26,716 nucleotides of DNA from JBKEAR01 sp047972425 (GTDB lineage: Bacteria > Pseudomonadota > Alphaproteobacteria > JBKEAR01): contig JBKEAR010000018.1 of assembly GCA_047972425.1 (NCBI GenBank), positions 1 through 26,716 of the forward strand, in the 5' to 3' direction. Shown in pieces: positions 15,677 through 22,461 of this stretch (positions within the stretch are counted from its first letter, which is position 1; each line of letters opens with the position of its first letter). The position numbers were made by a program, and so were the translations under genes. The notes below the pieces were generated by a model that worked only from the letters and a program-made list of their open reading frames with translations, was not told where the DNA came from and did not search any database.

Positions 15677-16444
15677 ATGGATAATATCTTTAATGAAAAA
15701 ATAGAAACATGCGATGATTTTTTGGGCGGAAAGCTTCGGTTGATACAGCCCATTAACGGTTATCGCGCGGGGGTAGACCCCGTATTATTAGCCGCCGCAT
15801 TGCCAAATGATGCCAAAGGGCGTTTGTTGGATTTAGGCTGTGGTGTGGGCACAAGTGGCTTATGTGCTTTATGGCGCAACCCAAAGCTTACAATGGTGGG
15901 TATCGAAGGCGATGAAGATGCCGCCAAAAGATGCACACGCAATGCCATACTGAACCGAATGGAAGATAGGGTTATTGTGCATCATCAGCAGTTAGGTAAT
16001 GCCGAATTTATCGACCCTTTAAAAGGGGAGGAAGTGGATATTGTTATGACCAACCCACCATGGTTTGAGCCTGCCCATAGCCAAAAAGCCCAAGGGAGCC
16101 GTGGTAATGGGCGGCAAGAAGGGGATATTAATTTAGACGATTGGCTCGATTACGGCTTGCGCAAATTACGCACCGGCGGGCTGATTGCGATTATTCATCG
16201 GGCGAACCGTAGCGATGATATTTTGCGCATCTTTACAAACCGTGTGGGCAATATTAAATTAATACCCATATGGTCAAAAAAGAATCAGCCGGCGAAACAT
16301 GTGATTATTTTAGGCAATAAAGCCCGCAAAACCCCCATGCGGATTATGTCGGGTTGTGTAATGCATAGTGATGACGGCGCGTTTTTACCCCATGCCAAAG
16401 ATATTTTTATGAAGGGCAGCCCCCTTTATTACGGAGAAGAATAA
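15677..16444 (+). CDS. TrmN6-like tRNA1(Val) adenine-N6 methyltransferase
   Basis: A SAM-dependent N6-adenine methyltransferase of 255 aa. I place the start at the ATG at 15677 because AAGGA lies 5 nt upstream; an in-frame GTG at 15650 has no such site. The opening GGKLRLIQPINGYRAGVDPVLLAAALP is characteristic of YfiC/TrmN6 proteins. The SAM loop is LDLGCGVG at residues 51-58, and the catalytic NPPW motif is at 126-129. The E. coli homologue methylates A37 of tRNA-Val; the same target here is inferred. The stop codon is directly followed by the ATG of the S49 peptidase gene. Confidence 0.88.
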   Translation: MDNIFNEKIETCDDFLGGKLRLIQPINGYRAGVDPVLLAAALPNDAKGRLLDLGCGVGTSGLCALWRNPKLTMVGIEGDEDAAKRCTRNAILNRMEDRVIVHHQQLGNAEFIDPLKGEEVDIVMTNPPWFEPAHSQKAQGSRGNGRQEGDINLDDWLDYGLRKLRTGGLIAIIHRANRSDDILRIFTNRVGNIKLIPIWSKKNQPAKHVIILGNKARKTPMRIMSGCVMHSDDGAFLPHAKDIFMKGSPLYYGEE

Positions 16445-17269
16445 ATGAAAAAATTAATCAATAAAATCCGCGGAAAAGAAAAACCCAAGTCAGTAGCGAT
16501 ACTCCCCCTTAAGGGCGCTATTATGGATAATCCGCGTGGGTTAAACTTAAAAGGCTTATTGCCTGCACTAACCAAAATAGAAAAAGTTGGTAAAAAGTTA
16601 GATGCCATTGTGCTTTTAATCAATAGCCCCGGCGGCTCGCCCGTGCAATCATCATTGATTGCCAGCCGTATTCGTTATGTGGCCAATAAACACAAATTAC
16701 CGGTTTATGCTTTTGTGGAAGATGTTGCGGCATCGGGTGGTTATTGGTTGGCTTGCGCGGCAGATGAAATTTATGGCGATGCCAACTCGATTGTCGGTTC
16801 AATCGGTGTGATATCCTCGGGCTTTGGCTTTACGGATTTAATTGGTAAAATTGGTGTGGAGCGCCGGGTTTATACATCGGGCGAGAGTAAATCGCAACTC
16901 GATCCGTTTAAACCCGAAAATGAGGCCGATATTGCCCGGCTTAAGAATATACAAAATGAAATTCATCAGTCTTTCATTCAATGGGTAGAATCGCGCCGTG
17001 GTGAAAAATTAACCAAAGAATATCCGCTTTTTACCGGTGAATTTTGGACAGCCGAACAAGGGAAAAATTTGGGATTAGTCGATGGCCTTGCCCATGCTTA
17101 CCCGTGGATTAAAGAAAAATTTGGCGATGGGTGCGAAATCAAGCTCTTTACCAAACCCCAACCAATGTTTCGTAAGCTTTTGGGGCGTGGCGCGCTTACA
17201 TCATCGCTTTCTGATGATTTGATTGTGAGCGCAAAAGAGCAAAATATTTGGGCCAGATTTGGTTTGTAA
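16445..17269 (+). CDS. S49-family (SppA/SohB-like) serine peptidase
   Basis: A 274-aa single-domain S49 peptidase. The nucleophile Ser97 lies in VEDVAASGGYWLACAADEIY, and the general-base Lys149 in TSGESKSQLDPF, 52 residues later, as in the Ser-Lys dyad of the family. LINSPGGSPVQSSLIASRI is the conserved oxyanion-side segment. No convincing signal peptide or membrane helix is seen at the N-terminus, so it may act at the cytoplasmic face. Family members degrade signal peptides or small membrane peptides. It is fused in transcription to the upstream methyltransferase (TAAATG junction). A 15-bp tandem duplication spans its stop codon. Confidence 0.9.
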   Translation: MKKLINKIRGKEKPKSVAILPLKGAIMDNPRGLNLKGLLPALTKIEKVGKKLDAIVLLINSPGGSPVQSSLIASRIRYVANKHKLPVYAFVEDVAASGGYWLACAADEIYGDANSIVGSIGVISSGFGFTDLIGKIGVERRVYTSGESKSQLDPFKPENEADIARLKNIQNEIHQSFIQWVESRRGEKLTKEYPLFTGEFWTAEQGKNLGLVDGLAHAYPWIKEKFGDGCEIKLFTKPQPMFRKLLGRGALTSSLSDDLIVSAKEQNIWARFGL

Positions 17270-17287
17270 TTCTTTGGTTTATAATTC
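17258..17287 (+). repeat. 15-bp tandem duplication at the S49 peptidase stop
   Basis: TTTGGTTTGTAATTC (17258-17272) is directly repeated as TTTGGTTTATAATTC (17273-17287), with one difference. The first copy contains the TAA stop of the peptidase gene. It lies in the short convergent gap before the MATE gene. No hairpin terminator is visible there. Confidence 0.8.
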
Positions 17288-17290
17288 TTA

Positions 17291-18754
17291 TTAAAAGATA
17301 TGAATATAATCTTTGAATAAACGCAAACAGATAATGAGCGCACCAAAGGTTAAAAAGGCAAAGGAGATATAGCGGATAGCAGGGGCGTCCCTTCCGCTTA
17401 GCTCTGCAACCCGGCGCATACCAAATATGCTAAATAACGCAAGCCCCACATAATGGCCAAATAACATGGCGGTATATACCCATGCGATATGAAAGTTTTG
17501 CAAAACCGCCCAAGCGGCTATCGGGATAGTCACACCAAAAAGCTGGGTGATTGTAATGATTGTACCGGTTTTTTGCCGCCCTGTGGCATTTAAAAACTGT
17601 AACCAAATGGCGTTAATTCCAACGGCAGCTACCGACCATGATGTAATGGCTAAGTAAAAGCGAAAGCTCCAAAAGGCTTCTTCATTATCATTAAATACGG
17701 GCGCAAGAGGTATGCGGATAGAATATAAAATAACCGCAACAGCAATGCCCCAAATGGTGGCAAATAAAATGGATTTTCGTAAGGCCTCAAAGATACGGTC
17801 ATATTTTTTAGCCCCTAAATTTTGCCCGGTAAAGGGGCCAATCATTGCGCCTAAAGCCATGAGCGGGGCAATAAAAAAGATTTCTATTTTAAAGGCGGGG
17901 CCAAAACCGGCGGCATCAAAAGCGCCATAAGAATTAACAAAGCGGATCATAATAATACTGGCAATAGGGGCAACAATTTGCGTTAATGTGGTTGGTATGG
18001 CAACATCGCCAATTTTTCCCCAATAGCTAGTTACTTTATTAAAGGGCAGGGCTTTAAAATCTAAAATGCCGATTTTCTTTGCAAAATAGATAGATAATAC
18101 AAAAGTAATAAAGCGCGAGAGTAATGTAGCTGTTGCCGCACCGGCAATGCCCATAGCCGGCAGAAAGCCCACACCAAAAATAAGCAGTGGGTCGATAACA
18201 AGGTTAAGCAAACTACCGCCCAACATAATCATACCCGGATAAGCCGCATTACCGGCGGCACGCATGGTGGAGTTTAAAATTACAGGGGCAATCATAAAAA
18301 TAACACTCGGATACCAAATGAGCATATATTTTTTAATATAAACCAATACCTGTTCACTCACACCTAAATGACCAAAGAGCGGGTCGATAGAAACAAGGCC
18401 TAAAATGCATGCCAATGCAGCCAATAAAAAAGCAAGCACAATAGCAGAGAATGTAAATTTTTGGGCTTTTTCCCAATCGTCTTCGCCAATGGTACGGCTA
18501 ACCACAACGGTTACACCAATGCCTAAACCAAGGGCAAGTTTAATCAGAAAAAAGTCTATCTGATAAATTTGTGTGAGCGCCGCTTGTTGGATAGAACCTA
18601 AGCTATTTTCGCCATCGCCTAACCGGCCAATCCAATAGCTATCGGCAATGCCGTAAGTCATACCGGCAATAAGGCCAATAAGCATAGGAATACTTAATTT
18701 TACGAGTGTACCAATAACCGAACCTTCTGTTAAGCGTGCCCTTGTATTGCTCAC
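17291..18754 (-). CDS. MATE-family efflux transporter
   Basis: An inner-membrane cation/drug antiporter of 487 aa with about twelve hydrophobic segments. The first block begins LTEGSVIGTLVKLSIPMLIGLIAGMTYGIADSYWIGRLG, a typical MATE opening. The repeat in the second half contains FGPAFKIEIFFIAPLMALGAMIGPFTGQNLGAKKYDRI, the counterpart of the conserved loop between helices 8 and 9. Exported substrates cannot be predicted. The start at 18754 has the second half of the sequence GGAG close upstream. It is convergent with the S49 peptidase gene (21 nt apart) and lies 73 nt downstream of plsC. Confidence 0.92.
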   Translation of the reverse strand: MSNTRARLTEGSVIGTLVKLSIPMLIGLIAGMTYGIADSYWIGRLGDGENSLGSIQQAALTQIYQIDFFLIKLALGLGIGVTVVVSRTIGEDDWEKAQKFTFSAIVLAFLLAALACILGLVSIDPLFGHLGVSEQVLVYIKKYMLIWYPSVIFMIAPVILNSTMRAAGNAAYPGMIMLGGSLLNLVIDPLLIFGVGFLPAMGIAGAATATLLSRFITFVLSIYFAKKIGILDFKALPFNKVTSYWGKIGDVAIPTTLTQIVAPIASIIMIRFVNSYGAFDAAGFGPAFKIEIFFIAPLMALGAMIGPFTGQNLGAKKYDRIFEALRKSILFATIWGIAVAVILYSIRIPLAPVFNDNEEAFWSFRFYLAITSWSVAAVGINAIWLQFLNATGRQKTGTIITITQLFGVTIPIAAWAVLQNFHIAWVYTAMLFGHYVGLALFSIFGMRRVAELSGRDAPAIRYISFAFLTFGALIICLRLFKDYIHIF

Positions 18755-18827
18755 AATATCGTCTCCAACTTTATTAATGTTCTTTTAAAATGCGCTTTTA
18801 ATTTTGCAAGGTCAAATGTTTTTTTGC

Positions 18828-19550
18828 TTAAGATAATGCTTCTTGCTCAAGCTTTCGGGTTGTGGTTTCAATATCCGATTTTAGCTGCTCCATAAAGGCT
18901 TTGCGCGGTAAATCCGGCGTAAGGGCGGGCAAAAACTCTAAAATAATTGTACCTGATTGTTGTATGGGCTTTTTGCTTGGCCAAAAAATGCCTGAGTTAA
19001 TTGCTGCCGGAATAAGCGGAACATCGTTAAAAGACTGAGTAAGTGCATAAACACCCGGTAAATACCGACCCTCGGTTTGGGCAGGGGTGCGTGTACCCTC
19101 GGGGAAGATAATGATGCTACGGCCTTGATTGATAAATTTTTGGGCTTGGGCAACCATTACTTTAAGGGCGACACTGCCTTTGCTGCGCTCAATAGAAAGT
19201 GCGCCGGCTTTTTGGCTTAATGCCCGCCATAGGGGAATTTTATCTAAATCTGCCTTTAGCGCATAAACAGGGTAAGGCAATAAACTGTAAAATAATGCCG
19301 TGGTCTCAAAGGCCGACTGATGTTTACAGGCCACAATCACAGGGCGATTTTTGGGCAGATTTTCTAAGCCACGGGCTTCAAACTTTATATTACAAAAAAA
19401 ACGCAAGCCAAAACGCGTGAATACACCCCATAACTTCACATAATTGCTCACGATTTTATAGGGAAACGGCAAAATAAATACCGAGAAAATCAGGAGTAAA
19501 GCCGTTATTATAATAAAATAAGTTTTAAATAAAATAGAGCGTATCATCAT
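18828..19550 (-). CDS. plsC: 1-acyl-sn-glycerol-3-phosphate acyltransferase (PlsC family)
   Basis: It acylates lysophosphatidic acid to phosphatidic acid at the inner membrane. The 240 aa are typical. The N-terminal hydrophobic segment lies at about residues 10-30. The catalytic HX4(D/E) box is HQSAFE at residues 77-82, with Glu replacing the common Asp; this substitution occurs in several proteobacterial PlsC groups. Motif III, FPEGTR, is at 149-154, and the downstream Pro motif is VPLIPAAINSG. It starts 2 nt after the stop of the YdcF-like gene, so the two are translationally coupled. Confidence 0.92.
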   Translation of the reverse strand: MMIRSILFKTYFIIITALLLIFSVFILPFPYKIVSNYVKLWGVFTRFGLRFFCNIKFEARGLENLPKNRPVIVACKHQSAFETTALFYSLLPYPVYALKADLDKIPLWRALSQKAGALSIERSKGSVALKVMVAQAQKFINQGRSIIIFPEGTRTPAQTEGRYLPGVYALTQSFNDVPLIPAAINSGIFWPSKKPIQQSGTIILEFLPALTPDLPRKAFMEQLKSDIETTTRKLEQEALS

Positions 19551-19552
19551 GG

Positions 19553-20206
19553 TTAGCTAAATATATCCATTACATTAATCTGAACCCACCGAATAGAGAG
19601 TTTGGCAAATTCTTTAGATAAACGCAATAACCATTCTTTATTTAAATACCAAAACTCGCCCCCATTTTGTTGGGCTTCGGAAACCACAGGGCTGGGGATA
19701 AAATAATTTTGTGGCATCACATGGCGAAATTCCAATAAACTACGCTGGATATGCCAATTAGATGTTACAATAATGGCAGAGGTAAAGCTGTTTTGTTGCA
19801 TCCACCCTTTAGCCTCGGCGGCATTACCAATAGTGCTACCAGCCACACGGCCGATATCGACCTTGCGTTTTAATCGGTTAGAAAGCTCGGGCATTTGTTT
19901 GAATAGTTCTTGCGAAGATACAATGGGGTTTACCCCCGATACCAAAAGCCGAGCATCGGTTTTTTGCTCAAGCATTTCTGCCGATTGCGGCAAGCGGCCT
20001 TTACCACCAGTAAGCACCACAATAGATTGTGCATTTTCGGTACCGGCAAGGGGCGGCATTTCGGTTGGTAAATGATGCACCCAATAAAAAAAGAATATAA
20101 TCCAAATGATTAAGATAATAAAACAACATTTGATAAGGAAAGAAAAAACCGAAAAAAACCGTTTTCTTTTTTGTTTTTCTTTTATATAACTATAATATGC
20201 ATTCAT
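19553..20206 (-). CDS. YdcF/ElyC/SanA-family (DUF218) envelope protein
   Basis: A 217-aa protein with a basic N-terminus, one membrane helix at about residues 20-43 (CCFIILIIWIIFFFYW) and a DUF218 domain. The conserved core shows IVVLTGGKGR, DARLLVSGV, DIGRVAGSTIGNAAEAKGW and AIIVTSNWHIQRSLLEF. Relatives such as ElyC and SanA act in envelope integrity and lipid-carrier economy, but their biochemistry is poorly known. In many alphaproteobacteria it sits between ftsX and plsC. Here plsC follows, but no ftsE or ftsX lies upstream. Confidence 0.88.
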   Translation of the reverse strand: MNAYYSYIKEKQKRKRFFSVFSFLIKCCFIILIIWIIFFFYWVHHLPTEMPPLAGTENAQSIVVLTGGKGRLPQSAEMLEQKTDARLLVSGVNPIVSSQELFKQMPELSNRLKRKVDIGRVAGSTIGNAAEAKGWMQQNSFTSAIIVTSNWHIQRSLLEFRHVMPQNYFIPSPVVSEAQQNGGEFWYLNKEWLLRLSKEFAKLSIRWVQINVMDIFS

Positions 20207-20263
20207 CCCTGCGGTATCCGTTTTGGCATATTATAGGCGAATAAAAAATCTTGAACAAGTCCT

Positions 20264-20292
20264 TTGACGAATAATTAAAATCTGGTTATGCT
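20264..20292 (+). promoter_or_regulatory. Promoter of the MJ0042-ferritin pair
   Basis: TTGACG (20264-20269), a 17-nt spacer and TATGCT (20287-20292), 29 nt before the start codon. No clear iron-response operator was identified. Confidence 0.6.
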
Positions 20293-20321
20293 ATATTAGA
20301 ATAAATAAGGTATTATATCAC

Positions 20322-20741
20322 ATGCAAATTACTTGTCCGAATTGCAATAAAAAATATGCAATCGAGCCTTCACAAATTGGGGAAATGGGGCGTAAAGTTC
20401 AGTGTAGCCAGTGTAAACATATATGGTTTGCCAAGCCCGACGACTTAACCGAGCCAACAGTTACCCCATTAAAACCCGAAGATAAAGAGATTAAATCAGC
20501 TAAACAACCCGTAAAAGATAAAAGCGAAACAGCCGAAATAATGGAGGAAGTGCCAACAAAAACAGTGCATGAAACCATTGTGAAAAATTTACCGGTGGTG
20601 ATAGAGCAAGATATCAACCAAGAGATTAAAGAGGCGCTTATTCGCAGCCAAAATCTTAATGGCCGGTTATCTACAATGCTTTTTGCAACCAACGTACTTA
20701 TTTTGGGGTTGTTAATTATTTTAATCTTATTACTTATGTAA
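20322..20741 (+). CDS. MJ0042 zinc-ribbon protein with C-terminal membrane helix
   Basis: A 139-aa protein. The N-terminal MJ0042 finger has Cys5, Cys8, Cys28 and Cys31 (CPNCNKKYAI...VQCSQCKHIWFA), likely binding one zinc. A charged linker is rich in Lys, Glu and Thr. The last 21 residues form a hydrophobic helix (LFATNVLILGLLIILILLLM). Many alphaproteobacteria have such a gene divergent from ftsE-ftsX. The molecular function is unknown; some relatives carry a longer DUF3426 domain, which is not recognisable here. The ferritin gene starts 23 nt after its stop. Confidence 0.85.
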   Translation: MQITCPNCNKKYAIEPSQIGEMGRKVQCSQCKHIWFAKPDDLTEPTVTPLKPEDKEIKSAKQPVKDKSETAEIMEEVPTKTVHETIVKNLPVVIEQDINQEIKEALIRSQNLNGRLSTMLFATNVLILGLLIILILLLM

Positions 20742-20764
20742 TAAAGCAAGGAAAGGATAGGAAC

Positions 20765-21274
20765 ATGCTTTCAGAAAAATTATTTAAATTAATGGAAAAA
20801 CAAATTGCCATTGAAGAACAATCGGCACGTATTTACCTTCAGATGAGCCTTATTTGCGCCGAGCAAGATTTAACCGGTGGCGAAAACTTTTTTAAAGGGC
20901 ATTCCGATGAAGAATATGGCCATATGCAACAATTTATTCGCTATTTGATTGACCGCAGCATGCCACCAAAGCTCGATAAGCTCGATGCTCCCCAAGTGAA
21001 ATGGGTGGATCTGCCAACAATGGTGGAAGATGCTTTAAATCATGAAAAATTTGTAACCGCAAGCATTTTAAAATTGCGCAAAATTGCCGAGGAAGTTAAC
21101 GATCCGGCAACAGCCAATTTTTTAGATACATTCATTGATGAACAAAATGAAGAAGAAGCTTTGTTCTCGCGCCTTATCCGCCGCTTAAAATTAACAGGTG
21201 ACGATAGCCGCTCAATATGGTATCAGGATCAAGAAATGCAACGCATGCATGATCTGTCTCATACAAATACATAA
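20765..21274 (+). CDS. ftnA: Non-haem ferritin, FtnA type
   Basis: A 24-subunit cage protein that oxidises Fe2+ and stores it as mineral in the cytoplasm. The 169 aa fit a four-helix bundle plus tail. The ferroxidase residues fall at the same numbers as in E. coli FtnA: Glu17, Glu50, His53, Glu94, Gln127 and Glu130. This supports a true catalytic ferritin rather than bacterioferritin; I see no specific haem-binding Met signature. AAGGAAAGG lies upstream of the ATG. It is probably cotranscribed with the MJ0042 gene and ends at a strong terminator. Confidence 0.94.
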   Translation: MLSEKLFKLMEKQIAIEEQSARIYLQMSLICAEQDLTGGENFFKGHSDEEYGHMQQFIRYLIDRSMPPKLDKLDAPQVKWVDLPTMVEDALNHEKFVTASILKLRKIAEEVNDPATANFLDTFIDEQNEEEALFSRLIRRLKLTGDDSRSIWYQDQEMQRMHDLSHTNT

Positions 21275-21290
21275 TTTTACCATGCAAATG

Positions 21291-21322
21291 CCGAGCCTGA
21301 TGTGAAGGCTCGGTATTTTTTT
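21291..21322 (+). terminator. Terminator after ferritin gene
   Basis: CCGAGCCT (21291-21298) pairs perfectly with AGGCTCGG (21306-21313) around a 7-nt loop and is followed by TATTTTTTT. Confidence 0.92.
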
Positions 21323-21391
21323 ATTCAATTTGCTATTTTTTCCTTGCTTATTGAGTAAAAATGAATATTATCTCTCTTTATTACAAATATT

Positions 21392-21466
21392 GCGGGTGTA
21401 GCTCAGGGGTAGAGCGCTACCTTGCCAAGGTCGAAGTCGTGGGTTCGAATCCCATCACCCGCTCCA
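21392..21466 (+). tRNA. tRNA-Gly (anticodon GCC), copy 1
   Basis: A 75-nt gene with encoded CCA. The acceptor GCGGGTG pairs with CACCCGC, the anticodon loop is TTGCCAA (GCC), and the T-arm is CGTGGGTTCGAATCCCAT. It is identical to the copy at 21500. A TTGCTT / TATTAT promoter with a 16-nt spacer lies at 21344-21371. Confidence 0.98.
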
Positions 21467-21499
21467 ATATTGTAATCCTAAAATAAACGCAAAATATTT

Positions 21500-21574
21500 G
21501 CGGGTGTAGCTCAGGGGTAGAGCGCTACCTTGCCAAGGTCGAAGTCGTGGGTTCGAATCCCATCACCCGCTCCA
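21500..21574 (+). tRNA. tRNA-Gly (anticodon GCC), copy 2
   Basis: Identical over all 75 nt to copy 1, starting 108 nt later. The 33-nt gap is AT-rich and shows no terminator, so both are probably processed from one transcript. The CTCCA end of this copy is also the left end of the 200-bp-period repeat that follows. Confidence 0.98.
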
Positions 21575-21669
21575 ATATCCTTTCCATTTATTATAATAAA
21601 ACTGAGTTTTTGCATCATTACGAACCACGAGATTATTAAGCGGGTTGCACGCACTACGCGCTTCGCAAC
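21570..21669 (+). repeat. 100-bp direct repeat, copy 1
   Basis: Repeated at 21770-21869 with a period of exactly 200 bp and one difference (C at 21641, T at 21841). It begins with the CTCCA 3' end of tRNA-Gly copy 2 and ends with a GTTGC...GCAAC hairpin-like motif. In both copies a GGTTCGAACCCC T-arm-like sequence follows a few bases later (21675 and 21873). Confidence 0.93.
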
Positions 21670-21869
21670 AGAATGGTTCGAACCCCATTTATTGAGTAGG
21701 TTGCACGTGCATGCGTACTTCGCACAATAATATGTTCGTTGCACGTGCTACGCACTTCGCAACTGGGCACTCCAATATCCTTTCCATTTATTATAATAAA
21801 ACTGAGTTTTTGCATCATTACGAACCACGAGATTATTAAGTGGGTTGCACGCACTACGCGCTTCGCAAC
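21644..21869 (+). repeat. Four copies of a 26-nt TTCG-core repeat
   Basis: Copies lie at 21644-21669, 21700-21725, 21738-21763 and 21844-21869. The shared pattern is (G)TTGCACG, then a variable core, then CTTCGCA(A)C, with GTTGC and GCAAC able to pair in three of the four. A related fragment, GATTGCACGCATT, occurs at 21963 and 22329. The ACTTCGTG cores at 8802-8814 and 21979-21987 look similar. This is probably a small dispersed hairpin repeat of this genome. Confidence 0.65.
21770..21869 (+). repeat. 100-bp direct repeat, copy 2
   Basis: The second copy of the 21570-21669 sequence, 99% identical. It is preceded by GGGCA and a CTCCA that mimics a tRNA 3' end, and followed by a T-arm-like and acceptor-like tRNA-Gly end. 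Confidence 0.93.
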
Positions 21870-21899
21870 GGGGGTTCGAACCCCTTATCACCCGCTCCA
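21840..21899 (+). pseudogene. Truncated tRNA-Gly-like sequence
   Basis: GTGGGT at the 5' side can pair with the acceptor-like ATCACCCGC at the 3' side, followed by TCCA exactly as in tRNA-Gly. A perfect T-arm-like GGGGTTCGAACCCC precedes the acceptor end. The D-arm and anticodon arm are absent and replaced by one copy of the 26-nt repeat. It cannot be a decoding tRNA. It is best read as a decayed or recombined tRNA-Gly copy. Confidence 0.6.
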
Positions 21900-22069
21900 A
21901 AATCTCTCAAAAACTATAAATTCTGAATATTGCACTTTTCTCACCCACGAGATTATAAGTTGATTGCACGCATTCGTTGGTAAACACTTCGTGTTATTTA
22001 ACTTTTCAAATTTCTTATCACTCCGACCTTAAACCAATAATCTATTTTATGGGGCTCTGCCACTATACC

Positions 22070-22195
22070 CTATAGTATGTGCGGGGCTTTGCCTCTGCAC
22101 CCCAATTCGCCCTCGGGGTAATTTTCGGGTGCTTGGCCACCATGAGCCATTGGTAAAACAAACAGCATTGCTGCTGTAAATATCATCTTCTTCAT
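22070..22195 (-). CDS. Possible small secreted peptide (41 aa)
   Basis: An ATG at 22195 with AGGGGA about 10 nt upstream opens MKKMIFTAAMLFVLPMAHG, a plausible signal peptide, followed by GQAPENYPEGELGCRGKAPHIL. The C-terminal part is read from the GGGGCT repeat, so the frame may be a truncated gene whose end was overwritten by repeat sequence. I do not recognise a family. Confidence 0.35.
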   Translation of the reverse strand: MKKMIFTAAMLFVLPMAHGGQAPENYPEGELGCRGKAPHIL

Positions 22196-22304
22196 CACAG
22201 AATATCCCCTTTTTTTATATGGTTATAATATGAATATATATATAAAAATATTTGGGTTGTCACATAGAAACCGAACAAACATTCATGAATTTAATATTGT
22301 TACT

Positions 22305-22334
22305 CCATAACATATTTTGCCATAGGCGGATTGC
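22305..22334 (-). repeat. Diverged copy of the PIG-L gene 3' end (left bracket)
   Basis: These 30 bp match 24873-24902 at 27 positions in the same orientation. Read on the minus strand, this copy encodes AIRLWQNMLW, where the PIG-L gene ends AIRLWQNILWG. The three differences fall on third codon positions (ATC/ATT, CTA/CTT, ATG/ATA). The homology stops on both sides. Together with 24873 it brackets the restriction-modification genes. Confidence 0.75.
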
Positions 22335-22381
22335 ACGCATTATAATATTGTAGCTCTTTCCAATATCTTAATAAATTATTC

Positions 22382-22404
22382 AAAAAACTAACAAGTAGTT
22401 TTTT
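22382..22404 (+). promoter_or_regulatory. AT-rich perfect hairpin upstream of the methyltransferase gene
   Basis: AAAAAACTA (22382-22390) and TAGTTTTTT (22396-22404) pair perfectly around a 5-nt loop, 57 nt before the methyltransferase ATG. It could be an insulating terminator at the border of the cassette, or an operator for the methyltransferase. No clear promoter boxes or ribosome-binding site were found for the gene. Confidence 0.45.
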
Positions 22405-22461
22405 ATTAGTTTAAAATAGTGTATGGTAATATTTTATTAAATTAGCGTTGTTGTATAGATT

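Larger units (their letters stand above)
21900..22461. other. AT-rich intergenic stretch with decayed repeats
   Basis: No convincing full-length gene is present. It contains a diverged third copy of the CCACGAGATTAT repeat part with GATTGCACGCATT (21946-21974), a small CAC-TTC-GTG hairpin near 21980, and two imperfect direct repeats beginning GGGGCT and ending CCC (22051-22070 and 22083-22103). A possible 41-codon secreted peptide gene (minus), the 30-bp copy of the PIG-L gene end at 22305, and an AT-rich hairpin upstream of the methyltransferase complete it. It looks like a zone of repeated insertion and decay. Confidence 0.6.

Noticed and set aside
18755..18827. Terminator or riboswitch between plsC and the MATE gene
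   Set aside because: No convincing hairpin or T-tract was seen, and no known aptamer pattern.
21570..21900. CRISPR-like array
   Set aside because: The repeats are long and tRNA-derived, the spacing is irregular for a CRISPR, there are no unique spacers of even length, and no cas genes are present.
21511..21963. Several 66-77-codon frames over the tRNA-Gly region
   Set aside because: They read through an intact tRNA-Gly gene and the direct repeats, and their translations repeat because the DNA does. No ribosome-binding sites or coding signature.
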